Assembly: GCF_014203795.1 (NCBI RefSeq)
Contig: NZ_JACHJU010000006.1
Span: 1-64,000, forward strand
DNA length: 64,000 bases
Reading direction: 5' to 3'
DNA from: Streptosporangium album
GTDB taxonomy: Bacteria; Actinomycetota; Actinomycetes; Streptosporangiales; Streptosporangiaceae
Shown here: positions 43,599 through 52,266 of the stretch, piece after piece
Layout of the letters: every line of letters begins with the position of its first letter
How positions within the stretch are numbered: position 1 is the first letter of the stretch
Notes under the pieces: generated by a model
The model's input: the letters and a program-made list of their open reading frames with translations, nothing else
Told to the model about the DNA's origin: nothing
Database searches by the model: none
Made by a program: the position numbers and the translations under genes

Positions 43599-44331
43599 GT
43601 GACACCTCGCCCGTCCGGCCGAGGGCGATCAGGGTCAGGTTGCGCAGGGACACGCCGCCGGGCGCGAAGTAGTCGCTGTGCCCGGCGTCGCCCGCCGCGA
43701 ACAGCCGGGCGCCGAAGGACGGGTCCACCGGGTCGGGGCCGAAGCCGAGCGGGCCGATCCGGAGCTTGGGCACATCACGCATCCAGTCCCGGCTGCCGCT
43801 GCCCACCCAGAGCGGGACGTCGCCGAGCTCGGACGCAGCGGAGACGCCGAGCCCGGGACTGCCGACGACGGCCATGCTCGCGACACCCGGCCCGGGCGCG
43901 GCCTTGGCGCACACGACCGACCCGTAGCTGTGGCACAGCAGGCTGACCTGCTTGCCCGCAAGCGTCTCGGCGATGTATCGCCGCAGCGCCACGGCTCCTC
44001 TCTCGGCGGCCCCGCTGGTCACCACCTCAAGGCTGACGGTCGCCGGGCTGTCGTATCCGAGCCAGGCCACCACCGCCAGCCGGGCCCCGGGGTCCAGCGC
44101 CCGCGCCTCGGCCAGCACCGCCTTGGCGCCACCGCCCGGAGTGCTGTACGCCTTGGCCCTGCCGCCGTCGAAGCTGGCGACCGTGGTGTCGGAGCCCGGG
44201 ACGACGACCGCGACGTGCTCGGCCGTACGGAGATCGCCGTAGATCCTGACGACGCGGTCGCCCGGGGGCGCGGGGACGATCACATAGGTGAGCGCGGCGG
44301 CGGTGACCACGGCGAGCGCGCGGCGGAACAT
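43591..44331 (-). CDS. DUF1023-like alpha/beta hydrolase
   Basis: A 246-residue protein with an N-terminal hydrophobic signal or anchor (MFRRALAVVTAAALTYVIVP). The fold is alpha/beta hydrolase: VAVVVPGSDTT oxyanion strand, nucleophile elbow VSLLCHSYGSVVCA (Ser), WVGSGSRDWM acid region and AGDAGHSDYF late histidine. The DUF1023 family includes secreted lipases and esterases. It starts right after a perfect 11-bp hairpin that partly covers its ribosome site (44339-44364). It is coupled to the downstream acyltransferase. Confidence 0.82.
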   Translation of the reverse strand: MFRRALAVVTAAALTYVIVPAPPGDRVVRIYGDLRTAEHVAVVVPGSDTTVASFDGGRAKAYSTPGGGAKAVLAEARALDPGARLAVVAWLGYDSPATVSLEVVTSGAAERGAVALRRYIAETLAGKQVSLLCHSYGSVVCAKAAPGPGVASMAVVGSPGLGVSAASELGDVPLWVGSGSRDWMRDVPKLRIGPLGFGPDPVDPSFGARLFAAGDAGHSDYFAPGGVSLRNLTLIALGRTGEVSRG

Positions 44332-44338
44332 GGAGCCT

Positions 44339-44364
44339 CCTGTCCGGTTGGGGAACCGGACAGG
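44339..44364 (-). promoter_or_regulatory. Hairpin overlapping the ribosome-binding site of the DUF1023-like gene
   Basis: On the coding (minus) strand: CCTGTCCGGTT, loop CCCC, AACCGGACAGG, then AGGCTCC and ATG. The 3' arm's terminal AGG forms part of the AGGAGG ribosome site. Folding in mRNA would hide it. As DNA it could also be an operator at the transcription start. Confidence 0.55.
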
Positions 44365-44441
44365 ACATTAGGGACCAAGATCCGTCGTCGGCGTCGTCCC
44401 GCGGTGCTCACCCCGCGGGTCCCTCCCTGGGGTGAGGGGGG

Positions 44442-45098
44442 TCACCCGCCGGGGCGGACCAGGCCCGTCTCGTAGGCGTGGACGATCGCCTGGGCGCGGT
44501 CGCGCAGGTTCAGCTTCGCCAGGATCCGCCCCACATGGGTCTTGACGGTCTGCTCCGACAGCACGAGCTCTTCGGCGATCTCCTGGTTGGAACGGCCCTG
44601 GGCGATGAGGGTGAGCACCTCGGTCTCCCGCTCGGTGATGTCGTCCAGCCGGCCGCGCGGGCGGCGCGGTCCGACGCGGGCGAACTCCGTGATCAGCCGC
44701 CGGGTCACCGAGGGTGCGAGCAGCGCCTCCCCGGAGGCCACCACCCGGACCGCCTCGGCGAGCTGCTGGGCGGAGGCGTCCTTGAGCAGGAACCCGCTGG
44801 CTCCGGCCCGCAGCGCCTCGTAGACGTAGTCGTCGAGGTCGAACGTCGTCAGGATCAGGATCTTCGGCGGGAAGTCCCCGGACGCCTGGATCTCCCGCGT
44901 CGCGGCCAGGCCGTCCATGACCGGCATCCGCACGTCCATCAGCACGACGTCCGGCCGCAGCTCGGCCGCCCGGGTCACGGCCTCGCGTCCGTCGGCGGCC
45001 TCGCCCACGACCTCGATGTCCGGCTGCGCGCCCAGGAAGACGGTGAATCCAGTCCGCACCATGCCCTGGTCGTCGGCGATGAGCACCCGGATCGTCAC
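44442..45098 (-). CDS. NarL/LuxR-type response regulator
   Basis: A 218-residue regulator. Receiver domain: IRVLIADDQGMVRTGF (acidic pair), VVLMDVRMPVMDG (phospho-Asp), ILTTFDLDDYVYEAL (Thr) and GFLLKDA (Lys). The LuxR helix-turn-helix spans ~150-215 (ITERETEVLTLIAQGRSNQE, IAEELVLSEQTVKTHVGRIL). GTG 45098 overlaps the kinase stop (GTGA), which decides the start; upstream codons would lie inside the kinase gene. It acts with the adjacent sensor kinase. Confidence 0.93.
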   Translation of the reverse strand: MTIRVLIADDQGMVRTGFTVFLGAQPDIEVVGEAADGREAVTRAAELRPDVVLMDVRMPVMDGLAATREIQASGDFPPKILILTTFDLDDYVYEALRAGASGFLLKDASAQQLAEAVRVVASGEALLAPSVTRRLITEFARVGPRRPRGRLDDITERETEVLTLIAQGRSNQEIAEELVLSEQTVKTHVGRILAKLNLRDRAQAIVHAYETGLVRPGG

Positions 45099-46369
45099 GT
45101 GGCCTCCACGATCGGCAGTATGGCAGTGATCGCGAAGCCTGTCCCTACCGGTCCGGCCCACAGGCGTCCGCCGAGCATGGACACCCGTTCCCGCATCCCG
45201 ATCAGGCCGTGCCCTATGTGTCCCGGTTCCGTGGGGGAGCGGTATCCGGCGTCGTTCGTCACATTGATGTGAAGTTCGGCGCCGGAGCGGTTGATCTTCA
45301 CCAGGACGGTCGAGCCGGGTGCGTGCCGCATGGCGTTGCTCGTCGACTCCTGCACGATCCGGTAGGCGGACAGGCTCACCGCCGTGGGCAACCCGGTCAA
45401 GTCGCCGCCCAGCTTGAGTGTCACGGCGAGCCCGGCCGAGCGCGCGGTGGCGATCAGCTCCTCCAGGCGGCCGAGGCCCGGTTGCGGCGCGGTTTCGGTG
45501 AGCCCGTCCCCGTCGCGGAGCACGCCCAGCACGCGGCGCATCTCGGTCATGGCCGTGAGCGAGAGCGCGCGGATCTCGCCCAGCCCCTCCTCAAGTCGCC
45601 TGGCGTCCCCGGCCGCCTGCAGTGGCACGGCCTCCGCCTGGATGGCGATCACCGACATGTGGTGGGCGACGACATCGTGCAGTTCCCTGGCGATCCTGGC
45701 CCGCTCCTCCAGCACCGCCTGTCCGGCCAGCGCCTGCTCGCTGCGCTGCTCCTCCTCGGCCAGCCGCCTGGTGGCCAGCCGCCTGGTCCGGACGTTGTAG
45801 CCGAAGAGCGCTGTGACGCCCAGCAGGATCGCGGCTATGACGATCTCGTCCCTGCTGGAGGGCGAGATCGCCATGCAGAGCACGGAGGCGATCCACACGC
45901 CCAGAGTGGTATCCCGCTCGCAGCGGACGGCGACGGAGTAGACGACGAGGAGATAGGTGAGGATCCCGATGACCGGCACGGGATTGCCGAGCAGGGTGTC
46001 CGTGAGCGGAGCGGTGGTGACCATGGCCACCGCGCTGATCCGCCATGCGGCGAGCGGCCAGTGCTCACGTAGCAGCAGGGGGAGGGCGCAGGCCGCGACG
46101 GCATAGTAGATCTGCCACTCAGGGTAGGGGGCGGGTGGCGCCCCGTTGTTCTCCAGGAAGGCGGACAGGTTCCCGCTGTATGCGAACCAGAAGATCAGCA
46201 GGTTGGCCACCACGACCAGGTCGACGGTCCGGAACGGCAGGAGCCCCAGGGACGCGGGAATCGGTATCCGCAGGCCGCGAGAGCGCGGGAACGGGGGATC
46301 GGCTTTCCCGCTGACCACCGCCAGGGCCAGCGGCCGGGTGAGCCGTACGAGGCCGGCGGGCAGGTTCAC
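45095..46369 (-). CDS. NarL-type sensor histidine kinase
   Basis: A 424-residue membrane sensor. Five or six hydrophobic helices fill residues ~45-200 (VDLVVVANLLIFWFAYSG, WQIYYAVAACALPLLL, VIGILTYLLVVYSVAV). The HisKA_3 phosphorylation site is RIARELHDVVAHHMSVIAIQ with His ~260. The HATPase has LSAYRIVQESTSNAMRHAPG (N box) and GHGLIGMRERVSMLGG. There is no extracytoplasmic sensor domain of size, so it probably senses through the membrane, as in DesK- or LiaS-like kinases. Translationally coupled to the regulator. The stimulus is unknown. Confidence 0.92.
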   Translation of the reverse strand: MNLPAGLVRLTRPLALAVVSGKADPPFPRSRGLRIPIPASLGLLPFRTVDLVVVANLLIFWFAYSGNLSAFLENNGAPPAPYPEWQIYYAVAACALPLLLREHWPLAAWRISAVAMVTTAPLTDTLLGNPVPVIGILTYLLVVYSVAVRCERDTTLGVWIASVLCMAISPSSRDEIVIAAILLGVTALFGYNVRTRRLATRRLAEEEQRSEQALAGQAVLEERARIARELHDVVAHHMSVIAIQAEAVPLQAAGDARRLEEGLGEIRALSLTAMTEMRRVLGVLRDGDGLTETAPQPGLGRLEELIATARSAGLAVTLKLGGDLTGLPTAVSLSAYRIVQESTSNAMRHAPGSTVLVKINRSGAELHINVTNDAGYRSPTEPGHIGHGLIGMRERVSMLGGRLWAGPVGTGFAITAILPIVEAT

Positions 46370-46530
46370 CCGGCCAGCCTAGGCGGGCGCGGCCCGGCCG
46401 GCGTCACACCCATGGGTGATCCCCCCCGTCACACCTGGGAGCTACGGCTGCCGGAGAGGGATAATTACACAATTACGATCGCTCACAGCGAACACGCTCA
46501 ATCTCGGGAACATTTTAAGGCTCCCATTAA

Positions 46531-46549
46531 TTGAGTCGATGTAACTCAA
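46531..46549 (+). promoter_or_regulatory. HAIR element (HspR binding site) upstream of lon
   Basis: TTGAGTCGATGTAACTCAA fits TTGAGT-N7-ACTCAA, the core of the HspR-associated inverted repeat (CTTGAGT-N7-ACTCAAG). It ends 14 bases before the lon start, so a bound repressor would block early transcription. HspR control of lon is established in Streptomyces. Confidence 0.85.
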
Positions 46550-46563
46550 CCTTTGGAGTTCAG

Positions 46564-48933
46564 ATGAGTGAGAGCTTGATCCTCCCGGTCCTTCCGCTCG
46601 ACGACGAGGTCGTGCTGCCGGGCATGGTGGTTCCGTTGGACCTGTCGGAGAACGAGGTCCGGGCTGCGATCGACGCGGCTCAGGCACTCAGCGACAACAA
46701 GCCGGAAGTGTTGCTCGTTCCCCGGATCGACGGGCGATACGGTTCCGTGGGCGTCCGTGCCGTCGTCGAGCAGGTGGGCAGGCTGCCCGGTGGCGAGCCC
46801 GCCGCGGTGGTGCGCGGTGTCGACCGCGTCCGCGTGGGCACCGGCACGACCGGCCCCGGCGCGGCCCTGTGGGTGCAGGCCACCCTGGTCGAGGCCGTCC
46901 CGGCGGGCGAGCGCGCCGAGGAACTGGCCAAGGAGTACAAGGCGCTGACCACCACCATCCTGCAGAAGCGGGGCGCGTGGCAGGTCGTCGACGCGGTCAA
47001 CCAGATGGACGACCCGTCGGTCCTCGCCGACAGCTCCGGCTACGCCCCCTGGCTGGGCACGCCGCGCAAGGCCGAGATCCTTCAGACCGCCGACCCGGCC
47101 GACCGGTTGGAGAAGCTGGTCGAGTGGGCGCGTGAGCACCTGGCCGAGCTCGACGTGGCCGAGACGATCCGCAAGGACGTCCAGGAGGGCATGGAGAAGC
47201 AGCAGCGGGAGTTCCTGCTCCGCCAGCAGCTCGCCGCGGTCCGCAAGGAGCTGTCCGAGCTCAACGGCACCTCCCCGGAGACCGAGGAGGAGGACTACCG
47301 CGCCCGCGTCGAGGCCGCCGACCTGCCCGAGAAGGTGCGCGAGGCCGCGCTCAAGGAGGTCGACAAGCTGGAGCGGACCTCCGACCAGTCTCCCGAGACC
47401 GGCTGGATCCGCACCTGGCTCGACACCGTCCTCGACATCCCGTGGAACGAGCGGACCGAGGACTCCTACGACATCGCCGCGGCCCGCGCCGTCCTGGACG
47501 CCGACCACACCGGCCTCGACGACGTCAAGGACCGCATCATCGAATACCTCGCCGTCCGCGGCCGCCGGGCCGAGAAGGGTCTCGGCGTGGTCGGCGGGCG
47601 CCGCAGCGGCGCCGTGCTCGCGCTGGCCGGCCCTCCCGGAGTCGGCAAGACCTCGCTGGGCGAGTCCGTGGCCCGCGCCATGGGCCGTAAGTTCGTCCGC
47701 GTCGCCCTCGGCGGCGTCCGCGACGAGGCCGAGATCCGCGGTCACCGGCGCACCTACGTCGGCGCCCAGTCCGGCCGGATCGTCCGCGCCATCCGCGAGG
47801 CCGGGTCGATGAACCCGGTCGTGCTGCTGGACGAGGTCGACAAGGTCGGCTCCGACTACCGGGGCGACCCGACGGCCGCGCTGCTGGAGGTGCTCGACCC
47901 GGCGCAGAACCACACCTTCCGCGACCACTACCTGGAGGTCGAGCTCGACCTCAGCGACGTGCTCTTCCTGGCGACCGCCAACGTGCTGGAGGCCGTCCCC
48001 GGCCCGCTGCTGGACCGCATGGAGATCGTGACGCTCGACGGCTACACCGAGGACGAGAAGGTCGTGATCGCCCGCGACCACCTGCTCCCGCGCCAGCTCG
48101 ACAAGGCCGGCCTCACCGCCGCCGACGTCACCGTCGAGGAGGACGCGCTGCGCAGGCTGGCGGGCGAATACACCCGGGAGGCCGGAGTCCGGTCCCTGGA
48201 GCGCTCGATCGCCAGGATCCTGCGCAAGGTGACCGCCAACGTCGCCCTCGGCGAGGGCGAGCTGCCCGTGACGGTGGGCGACCTGGTCCCCTACCTCGGC
48301 CGTCCGCGCCACGTGCCGGAGTCCTCGCTCCCGGAGTCCCGCCAGCGTACGTCGGTGCCCGGTGTGGCCACCGGCCTGGCGGTCACCGGCGCCGGTGGCG
48401 ACGTCCTCTACGTGGAGGCGTCGCTGGCCGACCCGGAGACCGGCGACACCGGCCTGACCCTGACCGGTCAGCTCGGTGACGTGATGAAGGAGTCGGCCAG
48501 GATCGCGCTGTCCTACCTGCGCTCTCGCGGCGCGGAGCTGGAACTGCCGGTGGCGTCCCTCAAGGACCGCTCGGTGCACGTCCACTTCCCCGCGGGCGCG
48601 GTTCCCAAGGACGGCCCGTCGGCGGGTGTCACCCTGACCACGGCCCTGGCCTCGCTGCTCTCGGGCCGCCCGGTCAGGAACGACGTGGCCATGACCGGCG
48701 AGGTCTCCCTCACCGGCCGGGTGCTGCCCATCGGCGGGGTCAAGCAGAAGCTGCTGGCCGCCCACCGGGCGGGCATCACCACCGTGCTGATCCCGGCCCG
48801 CAACGAGCCCGACCTGGACGACGTCCCCGAGGCCGTGCGCAACGAGCTCACCGTTCACGTGGTGAGCGACGTGCGCGAGGTCCTGGAGATCGCGCTCACC
48901 CCGGCCAAGGTCGCCGAGCGCGTCGTCGCCTGA
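46564..48933 (+). CDS. lon: ATP-dependent Lon protease
   Basis: A 789-residue Lon. ATG 46564 has GGAG seven bases upstream. N-terminal substrate-binding LON domain ~1-200 (LILPVLPLDDEVVLPGMVVP), coiled coil ~200-260, AAA+ with Walker A GPPGVGKTSLGESVA and Walker B NPVVLLDEVDK, and the C-terminal protease with catalytic Ser in PKDGPSAGVTL and Lys in GGVKQKLLAAHRAG. It degrades damaged and some regulatory proteins in the cytoplasm. The HAIR element just upstream places it in the HspR/heat-shock regulon. A 12-bp terminator hairpin follows. Confidence 0.96.
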   Translation: MSESLILPVLPLDDEVVLPGMVVPLDLSENEVRAAIDAAQALSDNKPEVLLVPRIDGRYGSVGVRAVVEQVGRLPGGEPAAVVRGVDRVRVGTGTTGPGAALWVQATLVEAVPAGERAEELAKEYKALTTTILQKRGAWQVVDAVNQMDDPSVLADSSGYAPWLGTPRKAEILQTADPADRLEKLVEWAREHLAELDVAETIRKDVQEGMEKQQREFLLRQQLAAVRKELSELNGTSPETEEEDYRARVEAADLPEKVREAALKEVDKLERTSDQSPETGWIRTWLDTVLDIPWNERTEDSYDIAAARAVLDADHTGLDDVKDRIIEYLAVRGRRAEKGLGVVGGRRSGAVLALAGPPGVGKTSLGESVARAMGRKFVRVALGGVRDEAEIRGHRRTYVGAQSGRIVRAIREAGSMNPVVLLDEVDKVGSDYRGDPTAALLEVLDPAQNHTFRDHYLEVELDLSDVLFLATANVLEAVPGPLLDRMEIVTLDGYTEDEKVVIARDHLLPRQLDKAGLTAADVTVEEDALRRLAGEYTREAGVRSLERSIARILRKVTANVALGEGELPVTVGDLVPYLGRPRHVPESSLPESRQRTSVPGVATGLAVTGAGGDVLYVEASLADPETGDTGLTLTGQLGDVMKESARIALSYLRSRGAELELPVASLKDRSVHVHFPAGAVPKDGPSAGVTLTTALASLLSGRPVRNDVAMTGEVSLTGRVLPIGGVKQKLLAAHRAGITTVLIPARNEPDLDDVPEAVRNELTVHVVSDVREVLEIALTPAKVAERVVA

Positions 48934-48951
48934 CCCCGTCTCCCCCGAAGT

Positions 48952-48981
48952 CGGCCCGTCCTCCGAGGAGAGGACGGGCCG
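48952..48981 (+). terminator. lon terminator
   Basis: CGGCCCGTCCTC (48952-48963), six-base loop, GAGGACGGGCCG (48970-48981), 19 bases after the lon stop. Confidence 0.85.
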
Positions 48982-48997
48982 TCCCCTTCTCCGGACC

Positions 48998-49240
48998 GTG
49001 TCCGCCCTGTACGAGGTGTTCGTCACCCGGCGGCTGCGCCGCACCCGGTACCAGCTGGACGAGTCGCTCAGCCAGGGGCAGGCGGCCAGGGACCTGCGCG
49101 AACTCGCGGCCAAGGGTTGGCTGCGGTCGTACGGGGAGACCAAGGGGCGTTTCTACGCGCCCGGCCCGAGGATGCAGGCGATCAAGGACGACTCCGCCGC
49201 CCGGGCCGCTCCGCTCCGTGACCCTTGTCGGAACGGGTGA
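48998..49240 (+). pseudogene. Winged-helix DNA-binding fragment
   Basis: An 80-residue frame from GTG 48998. QLDESLSQGQAARDLRELAAKG then WLRSYGETKGRFYAPGPRM is the recognition helix plus wing common at the C-terminus of Fic-type or DeoR-like proteins. The rest of such a protein is missing, no ribosome site is seen, and the frame begins 17 bases after the lon terminator. Probably a truncated remnant; a small stand-alone regulator cannot be excluded. Confidence 0.5.
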
Positions 49241-49286
49241 CCGACATCACATAACGTGTCGGGAATAGGGGTAACCGGGGTCTGTG

Positions 49287-49316
49287 TTGACGCAGACGTG
49301 AAAACGAGCGTGGCAC
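49287..49316 (+). promoter_or_regulatory. Candidate metNIQ promoter
   Basis: TTGACG (49287-49292), 18 bases, TGGCAC (49311-49316). The -35 is good and the -10 poor. Transcription would start around 49323-49328, almost at the ATG of the longer leader peptide reading, which would then be leaderless. Confidence 0.4.
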
Positions 49317-49360
49317 GTCATACCCGCATGGCTTCGCAGGGGCGAGGCACGTGTTGTGAC

Positions 49361-49414
49361 ATGCGCGAGATGTCGAGCATGTGTGCCATGTGCCGCATGT
49401 GCTCCGTGCGCTGA
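49361..49414 (+). CDS. Met/Cys-rich leader peptide upstream of metNIQ
   Basis: The 17-codon frame reads MREMSSMCAMCRMCSVR then TGA: five Met and three Cys codons, with Met at every third position. The DNA is a 9-base repeat (ATG plus six bases, five times). An in-frame ATG at 49328 would extend it to 28 codons with two more Cys and one more Met. Another frame over the same repeats (GTG 49356) gives Cys at every third codon and runs 60 codons to 49538. The methionine transporter operon begins 180 bases downstream. Codon runs for the regulated amino acid are the hallmark of translation-dependent attenuation. No classical terminator/antiterminator pair is obvious. No strong ribosome site; leaderless translation from 49328 is plausible. 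Confidence 0.55.
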   Translation: MREMSSMCAMCRMCSVR

Positions 49415-49593
49415 ACGCGCCGAGCCTCCGGACCCCGCCCGCGCTTCTCACGAAAGCTCCGAGACCATGACCTGCCCCGCGGATGACCTCATCCTGCGCC
49501 GTCTGAGCCACCGCCCCTTCCACCCCGGCACCCGCTAGCCCTCCCCAGGTCCTGAGATCTTTTCGACGATCCACTCGTGTTGGGGAACAAGCT

Positions 49594-50556
49594 GTGATTG
49601 ATGTGTCGGGCCTGCGGAAGGTCTATCGAGATCGGGGGCGCGAGGTGGTCGCCATCGACGGCGTCGACCTCCACGTCCGCGAGGGTGAGATCTTCGGTGT
49701 GCTGGGGCAGAGCGGTGCCGGCAAAAGCACCTTGCTGCGCTGCGTGAACCTGCTGGAACGGCCCACCGAGGGCACCGTCACCGTGGCCGGGCGGGAGCTG
49801 ACCGCGCTGCGGGAGGCCGAGCTGCGCGGCGCCCGGCAGCGGATCGGGATGATCCACCAGCACTTCGCGCTGCTGTCCTCCCGTACGGTGGCCGGAAACG
49901 TGGCCTTCCCGCTGGAGGTCATGAAGGTCGCCAAGGCCGAACGGGCCAGGCGCGTCGCCGAGCTGCTGGAGCTGGTCGGGCTGGCCGACAAGGCCGGAGC
50001 GCACCCGGCCCAGCTGTCCGGCGGGCAGAAGCAGCGGGTCGGCATCGCCCGCGCGCTGGCCGGCAGTCCCTCGGTGCTGCTGTCGGACGAGGCCACCTCG
50101 GCGCTCGACCCGGGCACCACGCAGTCGATCCTGGCGCTGCTCAGAAGCCTGAACCGGGAGCTCGGCCTGACCATCCTACTGATCACCCACGAGATGAACG
50201 TCGTCAAGTCGATCTGCGACTCGGCCGCCATCATGCGTGACGGCCGGATAGAGGAGTCCGGGGCGCTCCCGGAGCTGATCGCCAGGCCGGGCTCCCGTCT
50301 CACCGCGGAGCTGTTCCCCCTCCCCGCACCGGATCCCGGCAGCGTCACGATCACCTTCACCGGGCAGGCCGACGAGCCCGTGGTCTCGGAAGTGGTCTGC
50401 AAGTTCGACGTGGACGTCAACATTCTCGGCGGGGCACTGGAGGAGGTGGCCGGCGCCTCCGTCGGGCGTCTGCGCCTGCGCCTCACCGGTGACGAGCGCG
50501 CCGCCGCCCTGACCTACCTGTCCGAGCGCGGCCTGCTGGTCGAGGAGAGCCGTTGA
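49594..50556 (+). CDS. metN: Methionine ABC transporter ATPase MetN
   Basis: A 320-residue ATPase. GTG 49594 with GGGGA nine bases upstream. Walker A VLGQSGAGKSTLLRC, signature LSGGQKQRVGIARAL, Walker B SVLLSDEATSALDP and H-loop ITHEMNVVK. After residue ~245 the NIL regulatory domain (VTITFTGQADEPVVSEVVCK, VDVNILGGALEEVAGASVGR) binds methionine and shuts the transporter down (trans-inhibition). Powers uptake with MetI and MetQ immediately downstream. Confidence 0.95.
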   Translation: MIDVSGLRKVYRDRGREVVAIDGVDLHVREGEIFGVLGQSGAGKSTLLRCVNLLERPTEGTVTVAGRELTALREAELRGARQRIGMIHQHFALLSSRTVAGNVAFPLEVMKVAKAERARRVAELLELVGLADKAGAHPAQLSGGQKQRVGIARALAGSPSVLLSDEATSALDPGTTQSILALLRSLNRELGLTILLITHEMNVVKSICDSAAIMRDGRIEESGALPELIARPGSRLTAELFPLPAPDPGSVTITFTGQADEPVVSEVVCKFDVDVNILGGALEEVAGASVGRLRLRLTGDERAAALTYLSERGLLVEESR

Positions 50557-50611
50557 GCGCGTACACCGGAGGGCACGGCGTCGAGAGGCTGCGGCCGGCG
50601 GGGGAGATCGC

Positions 50612-51268
50612 ATGACATGGGACGAGATGGTTCCCCTGCTGTGGGAGTCGACCTGGCAGACGGTCCAGATGGTGCTGTGGTCCACCCTGTTCACCGTGCT
50701 GATCGGCCTGCCGCTCGGGGTGGCGCTGGTCGTCACCGGCAGGGACGGGCTGCTGCCCTCGTGGACGCTGAACCGGGTGCTCGGACTGGTCGTCAACATC
50801 GGCCGCTCGCTGCCGTTCGTCATCCTGATGATCGCGGTGATCCCGCTGACCCGGCTGATCGTCGGCACCACCATCGGCACGATCGCCACCGTGGTTCCGC
50901 TGACGCTGGGCGCCGCGCCGTTCTTCGCCCGGCTGGTGGAGACCGCGCTGCTCGAGGTCGGCAGGGACAAGGTGCAGGCGGCCCAGGCGATGGGCGCCAG
51001 CCGTACGACCGTCGTGGGCAAGGTCCTACTGCCCGAGGCGATGTCCGGCCTGGTCGCGGGGCTCACCGTGACCGTGGTCGCGCTGATCTCCTACTCGGCG
51101 ATGGCCGGGGCGATCGGCGGCGGCGGCCTGGGCGACCTGGCCATCCGTTACGGCTACCAGCGCTTCGAGACCACGCTCATGGTGGTCACGGTCGTCGTGC
51201 TGGTCGTCGTCGTCCAGCTCATGCAGACCCTGGGCGAGACCGTCGCCCGCCGTCTCGCGCGTCGCTGA
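50612..51268 (+). CDS. metI: Methionine ABC transporter permease MetI
   Basis: A 218-residue permease with five hydrophobic helices. The EAA coupling loop is VQAAQAMGASRTTVVGKVLLP. YSAMAGAIGGGGLGDLAIRYGYQ is the MetI signature near the C-terminus. GGGGGAG lies six bases before the ATG. It lies 55 bp after metN on the same strand. Confidence 0.95.
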   Translation: MTWDEMVPLLWESTWQTVQMVLWSTLFTVLIGLPLGVALVVTGRDGLLPSWTLNRVLGLVVNIGRSLPFVILMIAVIPLTRLIVGTTIGTIATVVPLTLGAAPFFARLVETALLEVGRDKVQAAQAMGASRTTVVGKVLLPEAMSGLVAGLTVTVVALISYSAMAGAIGGGGLGDLAIRYGYQRFETTLMVVTVVVLVVVVQLMQTLGETVARRLARR

Positions 51269-51364
51269 CCCTCTTACGGAAACCCGTCCCGGGCGGGTTT
51301 CCCACCCTTCAGGACCCTGCCGCCAGGAGGGCCCTCCGATTTTCCACGCCCGAAGGAGCACGTA

Positions 51365-52201
51365 ATGCGTAAGTTCATGGGGATCGCGTCCGCGATCACC
51401 GCCCTGGCCCTGGCGCTGACGGCCTGCGGCTCGACCGAGACCGCCACATCCGGAGACACGGGCAAGGCCTCCGCCGCCGAGGTGCTCAAGGTCGGCGCGA
51501 GCCCCGTCCCGCACGCGCAGATCCTGAAGTTCGTCAAGGACAAGCTCGCGGCCAAGGAGGGGCTGAACCTGGAGATCGTCGAGTTCACCGACTACGTCCA
51601 GCCGAACGTCCAGCTCAACGACGGCCAGCTCGGCGCCAACTTCTTCCAGCACAAGCCCTACCTGGACGACTTCAACGCCTCCAAGGGCACCAAGCTGAGC
51701 TTCGTCCAGCCGGTCCACCTGGAGCCGCTGGGCGTCTACTCCAAGAAGCTCACCGATCTCACCGCGCTGGCCCAGAACGCGACCGTCGCGGTGCCCAACG
51801 ACGCCACCAACCTGGGACGGTCGCTGAAGCTGCTCGCCGACAACGGCGTGGTCACGCTGAAGGAGGGGGTCGGCACCGCGGCCACCGAGCGTGACGTCAC
51901 CGGCAACCCCAAGAACCTGAAGTTCCAGCCGCTGGAGGCCGCCCAGCTGCCCCGCTCGCTGGAGGACGTGGACGTGGCCGTCATCAACGGCAACTACGCC
52001 CTGGAGGCCGGTCTCGACCCGGCGAACAAGGCCCTGGTGCTGGAGAAGGCCGAGGGGAACCCCTACGTCAACGGTCTGGTCGTGGCGGCCGGCAACGAGA
52101 AGGACCCGCGCGTGGTCAAGCTCGTCAAGCTGCTCGCCGGCCCCGAGGTGAAGCAGTTCATCGAGCAGACCTACAAGGGAGCCGTCATCCCCGCCTCCTG
52201 A
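51365..52201 (+). CDS. metQ: Methionine-binding lipoprotein MetQ
   Basis: A 278-residue NlpA/MetQ-family lipoprotein. The signal MRKFMGIASAITALALALTA leads to a lipobox LTAC with Cys21. The binding fold begins LKVGASPVPHAQILKFVKDK and carries the diagnostic LNDGQLGANFFQHKPYLDDF and the hinge region VAVPNDATNLGRSLKLL. Captures methionine outside the membrane for MetNI. AAGGAG lies eight bases before the ATG. Confidence 0.95.
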   Translation: MRKFMGIASAITALALALTACGSTETATSGDTGKASAAEVLKVGASPVPHAQILKFVKDKLAAKEGLNLEIVEFTDYVQPNVQLNDGQLGANFFQHKPYLDDFNASKGTKLSFVQPVHLEPLGVYSKKLTDLTALAQNATVAVPNDATNLGRSLKLLADNGVVTLKEGVGTAATERDVTGNPKNLKFQPLEAAQLPRSLEDVDVAVINGNYALEAGLDPANKALVLEKAEGNPYVNGLVVAAGNEKDPRVVKLVKLLAGPEVKQFIEQTYKGAVIPAS

Positions 52202-52212
52202 CGTCCCTCTCT

Positions 52213-52256
52213 GGAGGGGCCGTGGCTTCCCGCACCACGGGGGCCACGGCCCCTCC
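52213..52256 (+). terminator. metNIQ terminator
   Basis: GGAGGGGCCGTGGC (52213-52226) and GCCACGGCCCCTCC (52243-52256), a perfect 14-bp stem 11 bases after the metQ stop. Confidence 0.85.
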
Positions 52257-52266
52257 ATGCCTTCTC

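Noticed and set aside
46546-49143. 865-codon open frame antisense to lon
   Set aside because: It exists only because high-GC coding DNA suppresses stops on the opposite strand. The product is His/Gln/Arg-rich with no family motifs, while the plus strand encodes unmistakable Lon.
49594-51268. SAM riboswitch upstream of metN
   Set aside because: I looked for the conserved GAGGGA/GCAAC-type core in 49241-49593 and did not see it. The leader-peptide reading explains the region better.
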